DNA of 64,000 nucleotides from Ophiobolus disseminans (taxonomy: Eukaryota > Ascomycota > Dothideomycetes > Pleosporales > Phaeosphaeriaceae). Made by a program: the position numbers and the translations under genes. Below the pieces are notes generated by a model, which saw only the letters and a program-made list of their open reading frames with translations, was not told where the DNA came from and ran no database searches. Each line of letters opens with the position of its first letter. Positions within the stretch are counted from its first letter, which is position 1. Shown here piece after piece: positions 21,967 to 33,445 of the stretch. The stretch spans positions 606,428-670,427 of the forward strand of contig MU006231.1 in assembly GCA_010093685.1 (NCBI GenBank). Reading direction: 5' to 3'.

Positions 21967-22568
21967 TTACAGTAGCAACGTGTTTGATGAAAGCATATGA
22001 CTGAAACCCATGCGTGACGCTTGATAATCGTCTTTGGGCTTTGTGCTGCTAGCTTTGGCCTGGGCGAGGATAGCCAGGAGCTCGTATAGCTTGCTGCCTC
22101 GGAAGGAAAATACGAAGACCGAGCGTTGTCTATGGCTCGTTGCAAATGCTGAAACCTTCGTGCGAGGACGTAGCAGAAGATTGGGCGAGGGTAAACCCTC
22201 GTCACACTGATAGATACGTCGCATTGTCGACATCCAGTTGATACCGAGTGGTAGTCGATGCACGCTGTGTAACTAGGGTCCGACTCGTCAATACATCTGT
22301 TAGTCATTGTAGCACGGAGTGGTCTTAGTGAGGGTCATCGCCGTCATCCCCATCTTACGTGGTAAAGATGAGTATGCCTAGGAGTCGTGATTTACTACTC
22401 ATTCTGCCATAGGGTCAGCTCCAGAAACATATAAAAGGCCTGCGAGTGCTCTATACAATTCCTAACATCATACTACAGTTGCTACTACATTCTGCAAGCA
22501 CACCAACTTACAAAACAACTTTCAATAATTAACCAGACAAATTCCTCAACTCCATCAAACCACTTTCA
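21967..22568. other. Intergenic region with promoter of 22569
   Basis: Holds the TATA box at 22430..22437 and the A/C-rich leader of the small Cys-rich gene. Nothing else seen. Confidence 0.5.
22430..22437 (+). promoter_or_regulatory. TATA box of small Cys-rich gene
   Basis: TATAAAAG about 132 bp before the ATG at 22569, followed by a typical fungal CA-rich leader. Confidence 0.6.
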
Positions 22569-22781
22569 ATGCCGATTTTCAACAAGCAGGGGAACGTGAA
22601 GAAATGGGACTTCGTAGAATCAAATGGCAATATATCATGGGCGTGTGAGGACTGTGAGCCGAGAGTAATCTACAAACTCGATGTTATGTCTTGCGAAGGG
22701 TGTGGCAGAGAGAGAACAAAGAAGTCTAAAACGGGTAGGGAGAAATTTGACGACCTGAAGCAGCATTGCATTGTGCAGTAG
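22569..22781 (+). CDS. Small Cys-rich (zinc-ribbon-like) protein, 70 aa
   Basis: Single exon with a good TATA box and leader. Four cysteines form two pairs, WACEDC and SCEGC, separated by 14 residues, consistent with a small zinc ribbon. The C terminus is basic. There is no signal peptide, so it is probably intracellular. The spacing and the WAC-x2-C motif resemble part of the protein at 13252..13827. Family and function are unknown to me. Short length keeps the confidence moderate. Confidence 0.55.
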   Translation: MPIFNKQGNVKKWDFVESNGNISWACEDCEPRVIYKLDVMSCEGCGRERTKKSKTGREKFDDLKQHCIVQ

Positions 22782-24189
22782 AGGATCAAGGCGCGGTGAG
22801 GGTTCAAGTGCGGTAACCCATCGAAGGAAGGCATCTGTTTATATAGATAGTCAGGTGCTGTGTTTGTATCGAGGGAAGGCGATGGAGATGGTGGGTTGAG
22901 TAGGTGAACAGATTTTAATATTGAATTTGTGGCATCAAGGTTTTGAGATGTGACTTCGATAGCTCTGTGATGACCCATTTGGCAAATGATTGATTTGGTG
23001 AGTGGCGTGCTATCGTGGCAGCATAGCATAGGCGCCCAAATAACAGCGCTCTTGATTGTTCATGGGGCGTTTTCTGGCTGTGCTTTTCTCTGTTGGCGAT
23101 TGGAAGCCTCGTGCGCAAGGGAGTCGTGGGTAGAGCATATCGGGGAATGACTGACGTGCATGTCACCGGAGTACAGCTCAAAAGTGCCGAAAAAAGGGGA
23201 TTCCGGAGATTAGCTGGGGAGATGAGCCCCGACATTAACTAGTCTAAATTGTGCAGGCGAATGGAAAATACACTCCCCAACTGTATGCAACATACAAAGG
23301 TGTCACGATGGCCTTGACTGCTTGCAGAGTGGGTACGTGTCCGCAGGTATCAGGACAGTCATAATTCCTAGTTCGTTTGAGCGCTGACTCTGCCGAGCAA
23401 ATAGAAGTCTTCCACCCCTCGCTGCTTTTCAATGCCATTTTTGGGTGGACTCGATTTTGCGCATCACAATCGGCGATGTTTTGTCTTTGCGCTCGACACT
23501 CGTGCCGTTCAATACTTTCTCTTCCACCAGACAACACTGCTCTTATCCGCTGCCTACATCCTCTTGGGCGGCCTATTCCAGAACACTACTATATAAGCTC
23601 CGCAACGAGTACGATCAGCCTGGAGCTCGGGGTGAGCGCGGAGGAAATTTCGTTCCCCAAGCGAGCGAGCGCAGAACTCAGAGGATGACGCGAGGTTGAG
23701 AATCCGGAACAGCGGTGCACCGTGAACGATTTCCTGTTGGTCTTATATCTGATGTTGACGATATCCAGAAATTGTGTGTAGTCGCGAAGGGAAGGCTGAC
23801 AAGGGACACACGCCTCGTCACGCTACCGAGGGTCGCGTACCGGTAACGCCGCATCCCACCACCACAAGATCATCGGCACGTCGACCAGGAAGTTGACGTT
23901 CGGATGCAGCTTCGTGCTGACTGAGTAAGTGCTTGATGTAATGATTTGGATCTGAATACAAAAAGGACTGACTGCAACTGTTAGCAAGCAAATCAATAAG
24001 TTTGTTGAGCTAGGGCTTTTGGTATGCGGACTCACAGAATTTGAATTCTAGTATGGCGATGTGAGCTATGAAGCACGTAACATTACATTCTCTTTGCTTG
24101 TTTCATTCTAGCACTTCAGGAAGTATTGATGCCACGAGAACCCTAGCCCTGGAGAGATGTTTTCTTCGCACACTATTAAGCCCATGGCT
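22782..24189. other. Intergenic region
   Basis: About 1.4 kb with only short frames. I see no gene, tRNA or repeat I can support. Confidence 0.45.
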
Positions 24190-24592
24190 AACTCAAATCC
24201 CAAGGCAATGCCGTCACCGACGAAGCCATCTTCACGCTCGCACGCGCATGTCCCAAGCTCAAGAAGATCCACCTCCCCGCCAGTTCTCAACTACACGATG
24301 AAGCACTCATCACTCTCCTCGCACGATGCCCCAACTCACACACCTGGAGCTCAGCGGCAACAGCTCAAACATGACGAACGAGTTGTTTGCCGCAATCGTG
24401 CAACATCCAAACTGGACGCCAAATCTGAAGAAGCTGGGGCTCAATCGCTCATATATGTATAATGACAAACAATGGATGAAAGACATGAGGGCGATGACGA
24501 GGACGAGGCCGAACCTAGTCGTGGATCTGGTGTCGACCTCTCAGACGAAGAAGTGGGGTGATTGGGAGTTGGAGAAGAGCTCGACGTCGTAG
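24190..24592 (+). pseudogene. Leucine-rich-repeat (F-box/LRR, Amn1-like) remnant
   Basis: Two frames together encode LRR sequence: GNAVTDEAIFTLARACPKL and LHDEALITLLARCP in one, then QLTHLELSGNSS and NWTPNLKKLGLNRSY in the next. The switch falls in the C run at 24329..24332, where one base appears to be missing. A TAA lies in frame just upstream of the first repeat, so the 5' part is also lost. The C terminus ends normally at 24592. This looks like the 3' end of an F-box/LRR gene that has decayed; a sequencing error in the C run would explain only the frameshift. Confidence 0.7.
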
Positions 24593-25897
24593 AAGAAGGG
24601 GCGTGAGGTGAAGCCGTATTATGGATACTAGTAATGCAGTACAGCATGCTTACTCACTGTAAGAACCAGCATCACGTGCAACTTCCTTGTCCTACACAGC
24701 GCCGCCTCCAGGCTAAGAGTTGCAGTGCAAATGCCGGGGGACACGCAACGAATGGAGTACAGGGCCACGTGGAAATGCTCTAAGGCATCTCTGGTTCCTC
24801 TGCGCTATAGGCTGCGGTGCAAGAATGGAAGGTCCCTAGTCTAGGAGTCGTTGCACTGTACTACATGGAACCGCTGCTGTGGGTCCATTGTAATACATTA
24901 TATTCGCAAAGTCTATCTGCTCAGGGAGAATTAGCATCGTCGCGCCTATATTACGTTGTATAAGCTGGTATTCATATCTTTTACTGCGCGCAGAACTCTA
25001 TACTACTCATTGATGAGTACACAAGGCCATCTCTACTCGCCGCCACAGTGCTGTCTCATCCTCTATGTCTGCCCCTCCGCCTCAAACATCTCAGTGTGCA
25101 TCTCTCCATGCATCACCCTTCCTACAAGTAAATGTCCTCGCACGCCACATATTTCACCTCGCAATCATTATACTGGGAAGACCTCCTAGAACCACGATGT
25201 CATTATCCATCACCTACTAAAACGAACATGTAGCCGCCTAGCCAGCGGACCTATTAGTGTAGCTTAGGCCCTATATATGTGCTGTTTTTGTTTTTGCTAG
25301 TACACGTGCGGCGTGGTAGTACAGTGCCAGTGCTCAGGCTTGCTTCCGTCTCATCTAGGGACGGAGGAATACCAATGACCTCCCTCCCGTGGGCTGACAA
25401 TTGCAGTGCACATGCGATTGTTAGGAATGGCCAATTCGCCTGTTACGTACAGGAGGTTTTTGTCCACGCGATCATGTTGTGTACCATTGCCCGTACGCGT
25501 GTGCAGCTGGAGGTTTCCGAAGCCCATGTCACGTTGATCAACCTCGGATTTTGGAAGGACCTCCCGAGATGGAGAGCTCAATGATGAATACATTCGGTTA
25601 GGTTGTTAAAAAAAACTCGAAGTGACTGGATAGCGAAAGTCCATAGGCCGACAATTCGAGATGAACAAAAAATCAGATGAACCTCTTCGTCCGTGATCTC
25701 ACAAGCTTACCTAAATGTTTAGCAACAACACCAACATCACTAATCCAAACGCTGATGGATTTTCGCACATTTCATTTCAGCCGGATCGTATCGCTAATGG
25801 AAGACCTAGCCCATGGTCATGCATGCCATCTTATTCATGAGACACCCAAATAAACCCTTATGAAGTAAAACTCCGACCTCTTTCGCACCCCTCACAT
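24593..25897. other. Intergenic region with dispersed repeat
   Basis: Contains a reverse copy of a short dispersed repeat (gctaagagttgcagtgc at 24712..24728) that also occurs three times near 38.5-38.8 kb. The ORF at 25279..25584 shows no family signal. Confidence 0.5.
24712..24728 (-). repeat. Dispersed repeat copy (GCACTGCAACTCTTAGC)
   Basis: Reverse-strand copy identical over 17 bases to the copy at 38500. It lies in non-coding sequence. Confidence 0.6.
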
Positions 25898-26628
25898 CTA
25901 CGAAGACTCAGCAGCGGCCTTGGCCTTTACGCCTCGGGTCTTGGTGGGCCTGTCGGCCTTGACGGCCCTCTGGCTCTTGCGGATGGCGGAGGCACGGGCG
26001 ACGGCGTCTTGGCGGAGGTCGGGGCGGTAGTTGCGCTTGGTGGTGGAGTTGACGATGGAAGCAAAGGTCCTGTGGAGTGTTAGTGTTGGAGTTCTGCGGA
26101 GATATGCCTGCATAGTTCTGTGCTGTGACTCATGGCGACGTACTTGCGGGTTGATCGCTGGGGACCGAAGGTGGTGGTCTGGGTAGACAGCGCGGGCTGG
26201 TGGTGCTTGTCGCTCTTCTTGATCAGGAGAGTGACACCGCCCTCCTTGCCGGGAATGATGCCGATGGCCTAATTTCCTGTCAGCTATACTGCCGTTTCCC
26301 CCGGGTTGCATATTCTCGTGTGGACATGGTCGTCGCGGGTTGTTTGGGTTCGTGGTAGACGTACCTTGTTGGCGATCTGGCCCTCATTCTGCTTCAAGTT
26401 AGCCAATTGCCCTCATAGCTTCGATGCAGAAAAACATACCTTGCGGCTGTACAGGTTCCTCAGGTTAAGAGGATCGCGCGAGAACTGCACGCCGTTTGCC
26501 CTCTTGACGAGTGTTGCGCTGTGTCCCTCTGCCCACAATCAGTCCCAATGCCGCAGAATCCAGCCTCCCACTTCGCATCACTCACTGGTGATCTCCCACG
26601 CAAGGTCTCCGGGAATAGTGGCGGCCAT
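25898..26628 (-). CDS. RPL28: 60S ribosomal protein eL28 (L28)
   Basis: Five exons on the minus strand: 26628..26586, 26528..26440, 26388..26365, 26268..26144 and 26069..25898; 150 aa. The third exon is a 24-nt microexon (NEGQIANK). Family blocks are clear: LAWEIT, ATLVKRANGVQFSRDPLNL, GIIPGKEGGVTLLIKKSDK, FASIVNSTTKRNYRPDL and ARASAIRKSQRAVK. eL28 is a structural protein of the large ribosomal subunit. It is absent from budding yeast but present in filamentous fungi, S. pombe and animals. The intron-rich 5' half is usual for ribosomal protein genes. It shares a 423-bp divergent promoter with 27052. Confidence 0.93.
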
Positions 26629-27051
26629 TATGTCGAAATTTGGTCGTAAAGTTCGTACTTGTCGCTATTCGTGAAATGGGGAAGTTCGGTGGTGCGGTAG
26701 CCAGCTTCTCGTCTACGCTACCGGATCGGGCATTGGTGCGGGCTGCAAGCGGAATAACGTCGGCCCGCGCCCAGCCACGGAAGTGACGACGCATGAACGC
26801 GTGAGGCGGTGCATCAACTCCGCGACATCCAGTCAGCGCAGGCATCCCCGTTCCTTCGTCCGCTGGAGCCGTCTCTCGCTAGGATATTCATGATCGCGTG
26901 AGCATCCTACACCTAAAACCACACTTCGTTTCCTTTTGTTATCTCTCATTCACGCCTGTCGCACACGTGAAGGCCGCAGAGCACTCCCGAACACCTCCGC
27001 GTGGTCGCACATACATCAGACCTTAAACAACACCTCATAATTCGCTGCAAC
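26629..27051. other. Divergent promoter, eL28/DUF2015 gene
   Basis: Compact shared promoter between the two start codons. No other feature recognised. Confidence 0.6.
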
Positions 27052-27469
27052 ATGGGCTACCTTTTCTACACTGTCTGGCTTGCAGTCCTCGTCTGCGCGA
27101 CTGGTACGTGTCACCTTTCACTGCGTGTTCATCTTACTAAACCCCTCAGCTCTCTACTTTACCCGGCAACGCTGGCTGCACCTCCTCCCCATCCCCGAAC
27201 CAATCTACACGCGCCTACCCACATCATTTCGCGAAGACATCGATGCCGGTCTATCTTCTTCCGCCTTTGACTTGTCTGGAAACGTCGAAGCCGGAGATTC
27301 CCGTCAAGGTTTGGACGATGCAGGGAAGAAGGAGGTCATGCGCATAATGAAGCGGAGGGGTGTGGACTTTGACGAGGCGCGACGGATATTCATGCAAGAC
27401 CGCTTCAAGAAGAACAACATTGGCGCAGATGGGATACCACGGGACCCGAAGTTTGTGAGCTTTTCGTGA
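27052..27469 (+). CDS. DUF2015-family small membrane-anchored protein
   Basis: Two exons: 27052..27103 and 27150..27469; 123 aa. An N-terminal membrane helix (MGYLFYTVWLAVLVCATALYF) is followed by a basic linker and a soluble domain with FREDIDAGLSSSAFDLS and KEVMRIMKRRGVDFDEARRI, ending DGIPRDPKFVSFS. This layout matches the fungal DUF2015 family, whose function is not established as far as I know. Topology suggests a single-pass protein with a cytosolic or lumenal C-terminal domain. Confidence 0.85.
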
Positions 27470-27895
27470 AAAGGCAGGTTCCATTGTTTAGGAGCGCTAT
27501 CTTATGTGCTTGATCGTTTCTTTTGTTACTGGATTTACTTAAGGTGCGCTATATCTCGGGAGGGTGACGTAGTGTTCTCCAACTGCTCATATTCTTCGTC
27601 TCCTATGTCTGTACCTACTCGATTGGCTGACATGGCCAGATGTAATCCTAATCATCGTATCTTGAATCATGCCGAGTGACCTCTTCTGAGGCTTGTGCCC
27701 AAGCCGCTCGTCTTCAGTGTACCGGGCATCCCATCGCTATTGATGTGCTTTGGCCAGTGTGACAGAGCCGTGGGGTTGTCGTTATGGACCCTATCCAAGT
27801 GAAGTCAACCTCCACAGCCGTACAGACGGCTTGATATTTCGCATGGCAGCTGGTCGTACTTGTTGTATTCTTCCACGAAAGTCGAACATCAGTCC
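27470..27895. other. Convergent 3' intergenic region
   Basis: Between the stop codons of the DUF2015 gene and the SF3b4 gene. Nothing recognised beyond presumed 3' UTRs. Confidence 0.5.
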
Positions 27896-28882
27896 TTACC
27901 GGTGGGGTGGTCCGAAGCCTGGTGGTCCATACCCGGGAGGTGCATGTGGAGGCGGAAATCCAGGCGGAGCATTGTAACCCGGAGGAGGGAAGTAGTTGCC
28001 AGGAGGCGCACCACTGGGAGGACGCGCAGGCAGACCTGACGGTGCTGGCGGTAACACAGCTGGAGGTGGGGGACCGGGCCGACCGTATCCACCACCAGGA
28101 CCATTTGGCGCGCCCGGTGCACCTGGGCCGTTTGCGTGCATGGGCTGTCCTGATGGCATCGGCGCGGTCGGTGGAAGTTGGAACAAATGTGCTGGTAGTG
28201 GTTGGACGGCTGGCGCAACACCATGTGCCTTGGCCTGCTTCGCAAGCATGCGCTCCGCTTCGTCTCCGTGCCTCTCGCCCTTTCCATCCTTCTTGTATGC
28301 GTACTGCACTGAGATCTGCTTGTTCATCATATACTGGCCGTGCATGCTGGCGATAGCGGCGTCAGACGAGTCAAAGTCGCCGTACGAGATGAATCCGTAG
28401 CCCTTGGACATGTTGTTCTCGTCGCGTGCGACCTTTGGTGCGTTGATGAGCGGTCCGAACTGGCCAAAGGTGTCGTACAGGGTCTTCTCGTCCACCATGC
28501 CGTCAAGATTGCCAATGAAGAGCTCCGCGCCAATCTCGACGTTCTTTTGCTTATCCGCTGACGCCTTGTTGACTCGTACGCGGTTGCCGTGTAATGCGAC
28601 GTTGTTCATGATCTTGGGCGCGTAGTCTGCCTCTTCCTCGGTGTGGAACTCGACGAAACCGAATCCTTGGTGCTGGCCGTTGACGCGGTCGACGGGCATG
28701 TTGACGTTGCGCACGCGGCCGGCGTTGAGCATCAGCTCGTGGAGGATCCTGGGAGTCACGCGCTCATGGAGGTTGCCAACATATACCGTGGCTTCCTTGT
28801 TCTGTTCCCTGCGGCGCATTAGCAATCTGTGCAGGAGGGAATGCGACTCTACGTACCAGTGACGGGCGCTTGGAGCTGACAT
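27896..28882 (-). CDS. HSH49: Splicing factor 3b subunit 4 (SF3b4/Hsh49)
   Basis: Two exons on the minus strand, 28882..28857 and 28808..27896, with a 48-bp intron that leaves the frame open if retained; 312 aa spliced. RRM1 has RNP2 VYVGNL and RNP1 QGFGFVEF; RRM2 has LFIGNLD and KGYGFISY. The linker sequences DRVNGQHQG and VRVNKASADK are diagnostic for SF3b4. After RRM2, KKDGKGERHGDEAERMLAKQ leads into a Pro/Gly-rich C terminus of about 100 residues. SF3b4 is a U2 snRNP SF3b subunit that contacts pre-mRNA next to the branch site. Divergent from TOM7. Confidence 0.95.
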   Translation of the reverse strand: MSAPSARHWYVESHSLLHRLLMRRREQNKEATVYVGNLHERVTPRILHELMLNAGRVRNVNMPVDRVNGQHQGFGFVEFHTEEEADYAPKIMNNVALHGNRVRVNKASADKQKNVEIGAELFIGNLDGMVDEKTLYDTFGQFGPLINAPKVARDENNMSKGYGFISYGDFDSSDAAIASMHGQYMMNKQISVQYAYKKDGKGERHGDEAERMLAKQAKAHGVAPAVQPLPAHLFQLPPTAPMPSGQPMHANGPGAPGAPNGPGGGYGRPGPPPPAVLPPAPSGLPARPPSGAPPGNYFPPPGYNAPPGFPPPHAPPGYGPPGFGPPHR

Positions 28883-29188
28883 TGCGTGGCTCTAGGTGAC
28901 TGAATATCAGGAGAATAGTACCTTCACAGCCTGTAAGTCCAGATCAGGTTTCGATGGAGAGATGTGATGTTAGGGTGGACCATAGGCAGTGATGGGCGAG
29001 GTCGAACTTTTGGAGCTTGGATTGTGTACTAGTCTGAGTGTGGCTAGATCACCCGACACCCCGGTCACTTCAAGATTTCAGTCCGTAGCTGTGCGTGCAT
29101 CATCGAAGAACAACCTCAACCTGCGCCATCCCGACGTCTCCTGCACACTCGGATCAGTCCTCTCCCATACCGGACACATACTGCCACC
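28883..29188. other. Divergent promoter, SF3b4/TOM7
   Basis: A 306-bp shared promoter between the two start codons. No other feature seen. Confidence 0.6.
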
Positions 29189-29573
29189 ATGTTCCAACTC
29201 TCGGAGGAGTCAAAAGTGCGCCTGAGCCCCATCAAATGCGTCTATCAACAAATACTAATACCACGCAGGAGCGCATCGCACGCATCATCGATGTCTCCCG
29301 CGTTGCCATCCACTATGGCTATCTTCCTCTGATTCTGTACCTCGGATACTCCCGCAGCGAGCCAAAGCCGTCCCTCATCCGGTATGTCCATGCCCTACCA
29401 TCTTCGAGGTGTATCTAGCCACGTATTCATGTTGGAATACTTGAAACCTTTGGGTTCATTCCTTCTCTACTTGCAAATATAGAGTGGGCATCCGGCGATC
29501 GGCAGAAGGAGTCTTCGACAGAGAGCAGCGATAGACTGACTAACATCTCAGACTCTTCTCTCCGCTCGCATAG
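29189..29573 (+). CDS. TOM7: Mitochondrial import receptor subunit Tom7
   Basis: Three exons: 29189..29215, 29269..29381 and 29552..29573; 53 aa. The spliced protein starts MFQLSEESKERIARIID, has one membrane segment (IHYGYLPLILYLGYSRS) and ends SLIRLFSPLA. This is the standard fungal Tom7, with the conserved Pro in the transmembrane helix. Tom7 is a small tail-anchored subunit of the TOM complex in the outer mitochondrial membrane and regulates complex assembly. The last exon encodes only seven residues and is reached over a 170-bp intron, long for this window. No long single frame covers this gene. Confidence 0.93.
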
Positions 29574-30394
29574 ACGAATACGACCCTCTTTGTTATAACG
29601 ACTTCTCTCAACCATGTACAATACCATCAGAAAAGGGCGCATCGGATTTGACGGATGGCAACTCATACGCAAGGGCGACAGACTATAGTCTGATGTCCAT
29701 GTGACGGCCTCGGGATGAGAGCTTTTGCACTCGACTCCGAGGCGAGGAGCACGGCGTCCGACATCCCACGCGAGTCGGATTCGCTTGTACACCAGACAGC
29801 ATAAGAAAGCTCAATGGAAAGCTGCCTGCATGGCTTGCAGCATGGCGCAAGTTCGCTACCATGCAGGGTGACGCTCGAACCACATATCTGTGCCTTGCGT
29901 CTGCGTGCCACTATTGCTGGAATCTGATCACCGCAGCTGCCAAACTACATCTGTGACTTTTGCGACTGAAAACAGAAGCGCTTACCATTTCTTGACGCCC
30001 TGACAACGCAACCCCCAGATTGTCTCCAAGATGTGCGGTCGCCAATCGTGATACAATGCTGACCCCACGTGGCAGCCCCACTGGCTGATGGTGGAAACCT
30101 CAACCAACTCTCAAATCCGCCTGGCGACTCCACAATACCTTCAGCATGGAACTCTGTTTCCAGCCGTTTGGCGTCGGATCCATGTCTGCTCCTGCACAGC
30201 GCTTTGCCGCGCACAGTTGCCTCACATCCCCCACGTCTTTCGCGTGTTCTGTATATCGTGAAGCCTACCCCAAATCTCGTCGTCTCCATTCTTCGCCTCC
30301 ATGAGCTTTTTGTGCCCCTGCACTTTGACTCTTGTAGTCCCAGCCAATCGTCTCCACCAACGATTCCACACATGGTAGCCTCCTTTGAGTTACA
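29574..30394. other. Intergenic region upstream of 30395
   Basis: Contains a short palindrome (gacagactatagtctgatgtc region near 29680-29700) but no supported gene. Confidence 0.45.
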
Positions 30395-32652
30395 ATGGCA
30401 ATCCCCACCAATGGGGACTTATTGACACTATCGCAAGTTGCCTGGAAGATCGGACGAGCCTTCACCACGGACCGAACGAACGCGCCAATCGAGTTCCAGG
30501 AGGTTGAAGCTAAGGTCGGCACCCTAGCGAGAGCCCTGAAGCAACTTGCCGAAGCACTGCACGCCGAAGCCAACACTAGCCTGATACATGAAGCTGATGA
30601 AAATGTTCAGCATGGCGTCGAATTGATCTTGAAGTCTTGCGAACGGACGATAAAGGATTTGGACTCCTTGGTAGATCACAATCAGGTCATCAAAAAGCAC
30701 AGAACTGTGGGCGGGTTTGCAATCGAACGATCCTGGAGCGACTTGGTGTTGAGAGAATATAAGTCGATAATATGGACCACGGAGGGCGGCGATCTGCACG
30801 GTCTTCGGGATCTACTACACATGCACACAAGTTCTATTTCGCTCCTAATACAAGCATTGCAAAGGTAACGAGGCTTTAAAATTACAAAATCCCTGACTGA
30901 CCCCAACAGCAAGTCGCATTCATGCCTGGAAAGGGTTGTGGCTCCTATGGCGAGTCGAGTCGAAGGCATTCATGACAAGCATGGCAATCTGGACCAGCAA
31001 CTGGAGGAGTTGCATCGGATCCTGCAGGATCTTCTACTGAGTGTTCCTCCAACGCAAACACCGCCTGTTCCCGCGCAAAATCCAGCGAGATCTCCAAAAA
31101 CGGAAGCCGCAAATCCATTAAGTCCGCCAGTCTCTCCTTCAGCCATTTCACCTCGTAGGCATAACACAATAGTATCATTGCCCCAAGCTCCCAGACGCTC
31201 GCGGTCACCAGAGTCCACTATCAGCATACGAGCCCCGTCTTCTCCCCCGGAGCCTACATCGCTCTCGAGAGCTTCATCTTCCACCCAGAAACGTGTGTCT
31301 GAGTTCAGCTTTGGAGTATCCTCCCTTCGCTACTCAAGCAGTAGCTACGCATCGTCTACGGCAAGCTCTGTTAGGTGGTCCAACCCAGGGACTCCCAGGG
31401 ACTCTCTTATCCGCCAACAGTCTTCAACGTCGAAGAAGACCCTGCAAGTTCCCCGAACTCCGGAAGTGTATGAATCAAGAGAGCGTCCGGGCGATGATGT
31501 TCTACCACTGTTGCCTCCACCAGCTATGGCATATGTTTCGGCCATTGGAATTGAGCGTGTGAGCTCGCGCACAACGCTCAACCCATATCCATCTACGCAA
31601 CCAGATCTGGTAAAACTTCATCGGAGCTCAACGACATCAAGTCAAAAGGCGGTATTCAAAAAGGAGGCGTTTCGAAACTCGGCTGTTTTGTGTGATGTGT
31701 AAGCTCTCATCATCGGAGTGCTCGAGAATGACAAAACTGACACCCGTTAGTCGCGGCAAACACGTCGAATACTCACATCAAATCAACGAGGACGATCCAC
31801 GGGATGTTGAGATGATCCGACCGTGTGAGGATTGCCGCATAGCAGTGGTTCGCAAAAGAGTTCACGATCCTGAGACCAAAGCCATCCGAGTCGTCACTTC
31901 AATATGGGTTTTCAGCGACGATAACACAATACGAATGGAGCTAAGGATGGACGACACGCAGATATACATTCCATACTCGAGCTACTTCTCCTCGACCAAG
32001 GTCTCCATCACAGTACCTTGCGAGCTCAAATTCCACGACGTCAAGCACGGCAATCGTCCTGCGAAGCTTGCCAAGACTTCATGGGTGAACTATGTCTTTG
32101 ATACTCCTCAAGGTTCGCCATCTTCCCTGCATCTTATACAAGCGCTGACCCCATCACCCAACAGCAGCAGCGCTCTTCCAAAACGAGCTTATGGGCCGCA
32201 CCCTCCTCGCAACCTTCCGCACCGAAAAAACAATGCGCATCCACGAAGGCCTCAGCAAATCCTTCTCCTACGCCGAACAAATGTGCGGCCTGGAAAATCT
32301 GCGTGTCTGGGAAGACAACGATACCGGCGCTATTATCGCACTGATACACTTCTCCGCCGATTTTCGTGCGGGCTACTTGGCGTTCTACCTCAACTCCTCC
32401 GTCAACCCCATCAAGGTCAAGGACGACGGAAATAGGGAGGTCAAGATCAGGGGCCTCAAGGTACCGATTGACAGCGGGAGGAAGGACAGTGTGGTTGAGA
32501 AGGGCAAGGGCAAGGGCGTGGAGAAGGAAAAGGTTATCAGTGGAGCCAAAATTGAGTTTGCTTCGGATGCGGAGAAGCGAGAGTTTCTGGAGATGTGTAG
32601 GGAGGTGCAGAAGGATCTTGTTGAGTTGCCGGAACTGTGTGGTGTGAACTGA
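30395..32652 (+). CDS. Large fungal-specific protein, helical N terminus and C-terminal globular domain
   Basis: Four exons: 30395..30864, 30910..31698, 31751..32112 and 32165..32652; 702 aa. The N-terminal 170 residues are helical (VAWKIGRAFTTDRTNAPIEF, later VGTLARALKQLAEALHAE) and resemble the N-terminal domain found in front of many fungal STAND proteins. A disordered Ser/Pro-rich stretch follows (about 205-385). The C-terminal half is globular, with CEDCRIAVVRKRVHDPET, MELRMDDTQIYIPYSSYFS and IHFSADFRAGYLAFYLN. No NTPase motif is present. Function is unknown. The exon joins keep frame at every step. Confidence 0.75.
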
Positions 32653-33445
32653 TGTATTATGTTCCAAGGTTGGTGGTAGTATCCGTGGCAACTTTAGTAT
32701 ATCGGGACATGGTCACACAACTCACCGACTTATGTTGAGAGAGAAGCTTCGGAAGGGTGGTCGGGAGCACAAACTCTCTAATTCGAGTCTAACCGGATGT
32801 AAGCGGGGACGGCACGGTCCGCGAGCGCAAATCTTGGTCAACGTCAGGCTGCCACCAACAACGTGTTATCCGCCCTTGCGTGTCTCTCGGTGCATCCCGT
32901 TCGATCGGATATTCTTTTCAGCCTCTTTTGCGCACGCGTAATCCATCTTGACCATGTAGTGTCGTTTACCCAGCGGAGACTGTCAAAAGTCGCCAGCCGA
33001 TCTCGGCAAATAGTTGCGGGACAAGGCCCGCCCCGTTGAATTGATGAGCTCGGCAGGGGCCCCCGTCTCACAAGAGAATCAATGTTTGCTTTTTCCCGGC
33101 TGGTCCAAGTGATATGTCATGTCACACCGGAGGGATCGCCGCCGGTCAAACGCGGCTGCATTGCTGTTGATGGCGCTATCTCCAGCTTCGCTCTAGAGCT
33201 GGAACTGCATATACCTTGCAGGGCGGCCCGGCCAGGACATAATGATTGGCCGTGTAGAAGCTTAATTGCAGGCCATATCCTCCTAATTAACAGCAGGGTG
33301 GGGACTGGGAGCGCTGTCTTACCGCGCATCTCCTAGGGCTGCTGTTCTCCCACCGTCGCGTTCACCAACCTCTGCACACGACATGCTGCCTTAGCCTCGC
33401 CCAACCACTTGAAGGTACACACGACACCTTCTCTGCTGTGGCAGC
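32653..33445. other. Intergenic region upstream of patatin gene
   Basis: About 0.8 kb, GC-rich in part. Frames here are short and without family signal. Confidence 0.45.
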
